DNA of 64,000 nt from the NCBI GenBank assembly GCA_035518375.1, contig DATIXQ010000004.1, positions 11,416 through 75,415 on the forward strand. Reading direction: 5' to 3'. The first letter of the stretch is position 1; each line of letters starts with the position of its first letter. Below, piece after piece: positions 59,243 through 64,000 of the stretch. The translations under genes and the position numbers were made by a program. The stretch is from DATJLY01 sp035518375. Lineage in GTDB: Bacteria > Pseudomonadota > Alphaproteobacteria > ATCC43930 > CGMCC-115725. The notes below the pieces were generated by a model. That model worked only from the letters and a program-made list of their open reading frames with translations. It did no database searches and was not told where the DNA came from.

Positions 59243-62038
59243 ATGTCATCTCGCCGCTCCTGGATAGGCGCGCCCTGCGTTGCCGCTTCGATCATCTCGA
59301 CCGTCCTACTCGCGGCAACGGTACCGGTCTCGGGCGAAACGGAAGCCACGCCTTCGTACATGAACGATGTGGAGGCAAAGATCGCCAAGGGCGATCTGCG
59401 CGGCGCCGAAATCCAGCTTCGCAATGCCGCGCGCGCCAATCCCAGCGACCCGCGGGTGCACATCGAACTCGCGAAGCTCTATCTGAGAATGGGCAATCTC
59501 CCCAACGCCGAGGTCGAGGCCCGTCTCGCGCGCCAAAACAAGGGCCCTGCAGACGACGTTGATCCGCTCCTCGCGCAAACTCTTCTGCTCGAGAACAAGT
59601 ATGAAGAGCTGTTCCGCGACGTAAAGACGGATGACCGCAGCGAAAAGTCCGAATCGCAGGTGCGGCTCACGCTCGGACTGGCGCATCTCAATCTGCAGGA
59701 GACCAAGGAGGCGGAACCTCTGCTCGCGAAGGCCGAAAGCCTCGATCCGACGTCGCCCGGGCCGAAGGCGGCGATGGCGCAGCTGCTTCTGGACCGTGGC
59801 GATATCGCGCATGCGCGCGAAGAAATCACCGCTGCGAGCGCAATCGCGCCGGACGATCCCGCGGTGTTGCGTGGTTCCGCGCTCGTGCTTCTCGCCCAAA
59901 ACGATAACGACGGCGCCTTGAAAGTGCTCGACGAACTGTTGTCGAAGTATCCCGACAACGTTCAGGCACTGGGCCTGCGCGGCGCCTTGCTCATGCGCGA
60001 GAACAAGCTCGACGAGGCACAGAGCGTCCTTGAGCGCGCGCTGAAGCTCGCCCCGCGGGGACCGGCCGTCGTCTATTACCACGCGCTTCTTCTGGCGCGT
60101 CAGGAGAAGCTGCAGGAAGCGGACGCGGAGCTCACGTCGATGTCGACCGCGTTCAACAACATACCGGCTGCCTATTACCTGCAGGGGGGCATCAAGTACA
60201 AGCTCGGCCAGTATCAGCAAGCCGCCGCTCTTCTTTCGAAATACATCGCGCGGGTTCCGAACGCCACGGAGGCGCGCCGCCTTCTGGCCCGCATCGACAT
60301 CCAACAGCGCGACTACAAATCCGCGATCAACGAACTCAAGCCAATCGTCGACGCCAACCCCAACGATGCCGATTCGATTGAGCTGCTCGCTCAGGCCTAT
60401 GCTGCGGTCGGCAATCGGCGCAACGACGCCCTCGAGCTCTATCAGCGCTTGGTCACGCTTCAGCCCGAGAACGAGCGCGCCGCCGTCAGTCTCGGCTTGC
60501 TGAAGATACAGACCGGCGAGGTTCAGCAAGGCTTGGACCAGCTCGACAAGATTGCCGGATCGGTGCAGGGAGGCGAGGTTGCCGGGCCGTCTCTCGTCGT
60601 CGGGGAGTTGCGCACGGGCCGGGCATCCGACGCCGCACGCGCGGCGCAAGCGCTCGTCGCCCACAATCCACGCGATTCGTTGGCGCAGACTCTCCTCGGC
60701 TCGGTGCAGATGGCTCAGGGAAAAGCCGGGGAGGCGGCGGTAACTTTCAAGGCTGTCGTCGACCGGGAGCCCACGCTGCTCGGCCCTCAGCGCGACCTCG
60801 CACAGGCCTATATCGTGCTTGGCAAGACCGATGACGCAAAAGCTGTGCTGCAGGGTCTCTTGAAGCAGCATCCCGATTCGATCGTCGACACGGTGTCGCT
60901 GGCCCGCCTCGAGGCGCAGCAAAAGGATGACGCCGGCGCGGCAGACCTGCTGCGCAAAGCGCAGCGGAACTCCCCGAACGACCCGACGCCGGGGTTGGCG
61001 CTGCTACAGATCTATGGCGACGAGAAAGCGTGGGACAAGGCCGAGAGCTACGCCCGCGAGCTGGAGCTGCGTTTCACGGGTAGCCGCCGGGTCGTGTCGA
61101 AAATTGCCGCTCTGCGCGCGGCCGCCGGCGACGCAGCGGGCGCCGCCAAGGAATTTGCGCAACTGCCCCAGGCTTCGCCAGGCGATGTCGGTCTCTTGAC
61201 GACTTATGCGCAATATCAGGCAGCAGCTGGCGACAAGCCTGGTGCGCGGGCGACGTTGCAAAAGGCGCTCGCCGCGGACCCGCGGAATTTCGGGCTGATG
61301 GCAGATCTCGCGAATTTCGACTTCGACCAGGCCGGCATCGACAAGGCGCTGGCGACGGCCCATTCCTTCGCGGGCGACCAGCCCATCGCGGCCGACCTCA
61401 TTACCGCGGCGCTTTATGAGCGCGCCAAGAGATTCGACGACGCCGTCAAGACGCTCACGCCGGCAATGAAGCGCACGCCGATATCGCCCGTCGTGATTAA
61501 GCTCGCCAACGATCTTTACGAGACCGGCGCGCGTAAAGAGGGCCTCGATCTGCTGCGCGGCTGGGTCAAGGACCACCCCAGCGACCATGACGCGCAGTTC
61601 GCGCTCGCGACACTCTACGAGAACGAGGCGGACAGCGCGTCCGCGCAACAGGCCTACGAAGTCGTATACAAGGATTCGCCCCCCAACTGGATCGTCGACA
61701 ACAACCTCGCCACTCTTTATGCGGCCAAGAGCGACGCCAGGGCGCGCGCGTTGGGCGAGCAGGCCTATTTTCTTGCGCCGTCGCCGATGACTGCCGACAC
61801 CTATGGCTGGTCCCTCGTCCGCACCGGCGACGCGAAGGAAGGGTTGCGCTTCCTGCGCGTGGCCCAAGCCGGGCTCTCGAACAATGCCGTGGTGCTCTAC
61901 CACCTCGCGGTGGCGCTCAAGGAGACCGGAGACACCAAGACCGCACGCGCCATCCTGGAAAAAGTCGTGGGCTCCGGCGCCTCCTTCGACGACGAGAACG
62001 CGGCAAAGCAACTGCTCCAGGAATTGCAGCGCGGCTGA
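59243..62038 (+). CDS. PrsT-like TPR protein, second copy
   Basis: A 931-residue exported protein. A signal peptide (VAASIISTVLLAATVPVSGE) precedes about 25 TPR hairpins to the C-terminus. The opening repeats (DVEAKIAKGDLRGAEIQLRNAARANP, LAKLYLRMGNLPNAEVEARLAR) align closely with the first PrsT-like protein at 35.5 kb, and the two have similar length and the same end architecture, so they are paralogues. GGAGG lies 5 nt before the ATG at 59243. It is followed by a PEP-CTERM protein gene, as the first copy is. No lipobox cysteine is seen in either copy. Confidence 0.87.
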   Translation: MSSRRSWIGAPCVAASIISTVLLAATVPVSGETEATPSYMNDVEAKIAKGDLRGAEIQLRNAARANPSDPRVHIELAKLYLRMGNLPNAEVEARLARQNKGPADDVDPLLAQTLLLENKYEELFRDVKTDDRSEKSESQVRLTLGLAHLNLQETKEAEPLLAKAESLDPTSPGPKAAMAQLLLDRGDIAHAREEITAASAIAPDDPAVLRGSALVLLAQNDNDGALKVLDELLSKYPDNVQALGLRGALLMRENKLDEAQSVLERALKLAPRGPAVVYYHALLLARQEKLQEADAELTSMSTAFNNIPAAYYLQGGIKYKLGQYQQAAALLSKYIARVPNATEARRLLARIDIQQRDYKSAINELKPIVDANPNDADSIELLAQAYAAVGNRRNDALELYQRLVTLQPENERAAVSLGLLKIQTGEVQQGLDQLDKIAGSVQGGEVAGPSLVVGELRTGRASDAARAAQALVAHNPRDSLAQTLLGSVQMAQGKAGEAAVTFKAVVDREPTLLGPQRDLAQAYIVLGKTDDAKAVLQGLLKQHPDSIVDTVSLARLEAQQKDDAGAADLLRKAQRNSPNDPTPGLALLQIYGDEKAWDKAESYARELELRFTGSRRVVSKIAALRAAAGDAAGAAKEFAQLPQASPGDVGLLTTYAQYQAAAGDKPGARATLQKALAADPRNFGLMADLANFDFDQAGIDKALATAHSFAGDQPIAADLITAALYERAKRFDDAVKTLTPAMKRTPISPVVIKLANDLYETGARKEGLDLLRGWVKDHPSDHDAQFALATLYENEADSASAQQAYEVVYKDSPPNWIVDNNLATLYAAKSDARARALGEQAYFLAPSPMTADTYGWSLVRTGDAKEGLRFLRVAQAGLSNNAVVLYHLAVALKETGDTKTARAILEKVVGSGASFDDENAAKQLLQELQRG

Positions 62039-62193
62039 CGGCGGGCCGCTGTCGCGGCAGGGGAGCCGAAATCCGCTCACTTCGGGCCCGGTAACTCTTT
62101 GCCGCGCCGCCTTAATTTCGCGGCGGTAGACCCTCGACGCGTCTGGCCATGCCGTCGCCCCCTCTAAGGAATTAAGCCTCCGCCTGTGTCGGG

Positions 62194-62204
62194 ATTCTTT
62201 ACAA
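62194..62204 (-). promoter_or_regulatory. Motif TTGTAAAGAAT upstream of second PEP-CTERM promoter
   Basis: Read on the minus strand, this 11-mer is identical to the one at 55806-55816, which lies upstream of another sigma-54 candidate, and shares TTGTAA with the palindrome at 39362. It may be a half-site for a common activator. Confidence 0.35.
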
Positions 62205-62267
62205 ATCAGCGGAGGCAGAACCGGCGTTTTTCGGCTAATTGCCTGATTCACAACGAAAAAGGAAAAG

Positions 62268-62282
62268 TGGCACGAAGCTTGC
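62268..62282 (+). promoter_or_regulatory. Sigma-54 (-24/-12) promoter upstream of second PEP-CTERM gene
   Basis: TGGCACGAAGCTTGC matches the consensus TGGCACG-N4-TTGC at every fixed position. Transcription should begin near 62294, about 37 nt before the start codon, with AGGAG as ribosome binding site. Confidence 0.8.
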
Positions 62283-62330
62283 GAGAGTACTGGCAGTTTC
62301 GACAGCGAATGTTCATCTAGGAGACAGGGG

Positions 62331-63044
62331 ATGCGTGCAAAGCTTCTTGGTACGACTGCGGCAGCCGGTGCGCTGGCGCTCTTGGCGGTGTCGGCACAGG
62401 CTCTTCCGGTCAGCGTAACGATCAATGTCAATGGCGGCGGGGCCGTCTCGGCGGCGACCGGCTCCGGCTCGGCAAGCTTCACAGGCTATGCGAGTTCCGG
62501 CTCCGTGACCAGCCAGTCGTCGGTTCTTCCGGTGAGCGGCAGCTTCTGGGTACAGGACGCCAGCGGCGCCGGCACCCCCCCGGCGATCGAGCCGCAATTG
62601 GCCGAATCGTTCACCGACATCACGGCGTTCTGCAGCAGCTGCACGATCGTCGTCAAAGTGAAGGAGACCGGGCTGACGATGCCGCCGGGTCCGAACGCGA
62701 CCTTCCAAGTCTCTGACACTTGGATTTCCCAGTCGGGCAATCCCGCGGTGACGTTCGATCAGTTCATCAACGGCAGCGAACTGGGCTCGTCCTTCAGCCC
62801 GTCGATCCTCGTGAGCGGCAAGACCTTCAACTATGACGCTGCGTTCACCGCGCCGTTCTCCGAGACCGAGGAAATGTCCATCTCGTTCGGCTCGTGCTCC
62901 TTCAGCACGTCGCGCGGAACCAGCAACTGCAGCCTCGAACTGCAGAGCAGCCTCACCTCCGTTCCGGAGCCGGCCTCGATCTTCCTGCTCGGCTCGGCGC
63001 TGGTCGGCATGGGTGCCTTCCGCCGCCGCCGCAAGGCCGCCTGA
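62331..63044 (+). CDS. PEP-CTERM domain secreted protein
   Basis: A 237-residue exported protein with signal peptide (AAGALALLAVSAQA) and the full PEP-CTERM tail (VPEPAS, helix IFLLGSALVGMGAF, basic RRRRKAA). The mature part is Ser/Thr/Gly-rich, low in charge, with three cysteine-containing motifs (AFCSSCT, GSCSFS, SNCS) and no recognised catalytic domain; it looks structural. AGGAG is present upstream. A sigma-54 promoter and a terminator frame it as a single-gene unit. Confidence 0.93.
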   Translation: MRAKLLGTTAAAGALALLAVSAQALPVSVTINVNGGGAVSAATGSGSASFTGYASSGSVTSQSSVLPVSGSFWVQDASGAGTPPAIEPQLAESFTDITAFCSSCTIVVKVKETGLTMPPGPNATFQVSDTWISQSGNPAVTFDQFINGSELGSSFSPSILVSGKTFNYDAAFTAPFSETEEMSISFGSCSFSTSRGTSNCSLELQSSLTSVPEPASIFLLGSALVGMGAFRRRRKAA

Positions 63045-63078
63045 TACGGTACAGCTCGGTTAGCACCCCGTCTTCTGT

Positions 63079-63105
63079 CGGCAGGTCGCCTCAGGCGGCC
63101 TGCCG
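63079..63105 (+). terminator. Rho-independent terminator after second PEP-CTERM gene
   Basis: A stem formed by 63079-63090 and 63094-63105 with one T-G pair and a 3-nt loop is followed by a T/A-rich run (ATTTATTTT). Confidence 0.75.
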
Positions 63106-63189
63106 ATTTATTTTATGATACCGGCGAATGCCACGGTTGACGCCCGTGCTATCCTTGATGCCGGGTATTGAACGATTCGATGTGCCGAC

Positions 63190-64000
63190 ATGAAGGACCG
63201 GCTGCCCGCGATGCCAGGGCGTGCAGACCCGAACAGCGCCGCTTTCGAACGTGCGGTTGCGCTGCAGAAAGAACGGAATTTTCCCCAAGCGGCAAAAATC
63301 TATCGCGACATCCTGAAGCGGCATCCCACCAGTCTTAAGGTGCTCTGCAATTTGGCGGAGGTTCTGGTGGATTCGCGGCGTTTCGAGGAGGCGCTGCCGG
63401 TCCTGCGCAAGGCGCTCAACCAGGACCCGAATTCCGCGTTGGCGCACGTGTTTCTTGCCAAGTCGCTGAACGAGCTCGAACGTCACGACGAGGCGCTGGA
63501 GCGTGCCAAGCGGGCGCTCGTCCTCGATCCCCACTCCGGCAGAGCTCACTCCGCGCTTCTGGACGTCCTTCGGGCACTCGGGCGCTATGACGAAGCACGG
63601 CGCGTTGTCGCGGAGGCGATCGAGCTCGCGCCGGATCGCCCGCTCTTCTATTACCAATGGGGTCTGATCGCGCGGTGGGCCGCCGATGATCCTCGCCTTG
63701 CCGCGCTCGAAGCGCTGGCCGAGAAGTCGAGATCCGATCCCGGCGCTGACCGGATCGGCATCTATTACGCGCTCAGCAAGGCCTATTCCGACTGCGGAGA
63801 CGTCGCGCGCGCCTTTCGCTGCCAGATCGCAGGAGGCGCCCTGCAACAGCCATTCCTGAAATATGATGAAACGTCAAACCTTCGTCATTTGGACGAGATA
63901 TGCCGGACGTTCGACGCGAAATGGCTGGACCGGCACGCCGGCGCCGGCAATCCCTCGCCACTGCCCGTGTTCATTCTCGGTATGCCGCGTTCGGGGACGA
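63190..64000 (+). CDS. TPR-repeat sulfotransferase (3' end cut by window)
   Basis: The frame begins at ATG 63190 and stays open to the window end, giving 270 codons. Residues 15-200 are TPRs (ERNFPQAAKIYRDILKRHP, RFEEALPVLRKALNQDPNS). The frame runs into the PAPS loop PVFILGMPRSGT at the very end, so the sulfotransferase domain is beyond the window. The TPRs share the layout of the protein at 33.1 kb. Its place behind a PEP-CTERM gene strengthens the link between sulfation and this locus. Confidence 0.85.
   Translation, partial: MKDRLPAMPGRADPNSAAFERAVALQKERNFPQAAKIYRDILKRHPTSLKVLCNLAEVLVDSRRFEEALPVLRKALNQDPNSALAHVFLAKSLNELERHDEALERAKRALVLDPHSGRAHSALLDVLRALGRYDEARRVVAEAIELAPDRPLFYYQWGLIARWAADDPRLAALEALAEKSRSDPGADRIGIYYALSKAYSDCGDVARAFRCQIAGGALQQPFLKYDETSNLRHLDEICRTFDAKWLDRHAGAGNPSPLPVFILGMPRSGT

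Overview
The window is GC-rich, densely coded and looks like an alphaproteobacterium, most likely a Rhizobiales/Hyphomicrobiales-type organism. The pointers are a class I PHA synthase, an MbfA-type ferritin/VIT1 iron protein, fused CysN-CysC (NodQ type), FixK/FNR-like TTGA-N6-TCAA boxes, a BigR/SqrR sulfur regulator and palindromes rich in GCCGGG. The genus cannot be named from the sequence. No rRNA, tRNA, insertion sequence, phage gene or CRISPR array was seen.

Region 1 (1-20.7 kb) is a low-oxygen/stress and envelope-maintenance cluster. It holds a GTPase/cyclic-2,3-diphosphoglycerate-synthetase-like gene (cut by the window start), an ornithine/lysine decarboxylase, Hsp20, PHA synthase, cytochrome c, a host-attachment-like protein, a CBS-domain protein, an FtsH-type protease with a DUF1614 membrane protein, a DegP-type protease, a BON protein, a DUF3775 protein, an MbfA-like iron exporter, an alcohol dehydrogenase and a MacAB-type exporter. 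Five good FixK/FNR-like palindromes and one imperfect one lie in its intergenic gaps, so much of it may be one CRP/FNR-family regulon. Inside it sits a sulfur island (13.6-15.7 kb): TauE/SafE, two YeeE/YedE half-transporters and a BigR/SqrR-like repressor with its own palindromic operator.

Region 2 (20.8-30.4 kb) has sulfate activation (cysD, cysNC), a second TauE/SafE, then a trio of a PaaK/CapK-like adenylate-forming enzyme, a flavin monooxygenase-like protein and a GMC oxidoreductase, followed by a small protein, an unknown and a bactofilin.

Region 3 (30.6-64 kb) is an exopolysaccharide and PEP-CTERM locus: five glycosyltransferases (30.6, 41.9, 44.6, 47.2 and 52.9 kb), a FabF-like ketosynthase, a Wzx flippase, a Wzy polymerase, a Wzz/GumC chain-length protein, a CpsD-like ATPase with a degenerate P-loop, an acyltransferase, an initiating phosphoglycosyltransferase, a Wza-like export lipoprotein, a GH26 hydrolase, three sulfotransferase-like proteins (one cut by the window end), two large PrsT-like TPR proteins and two PEP-CTERM proteins. 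No exosortase is in the window. Several of these genes have sigma-54 type -24/-12 promoters, the best before the second PEP-CTERM gene.

Together, cysD/cysNC could supply PAPS to the sulfotransferases, the Wzx/Wzy/Wzz/Wza set would build and export a polymer, and the PrsT and PEP-CTERM proteins would be anchored in or secreted with that matrix. This linkage is inference from gene content.
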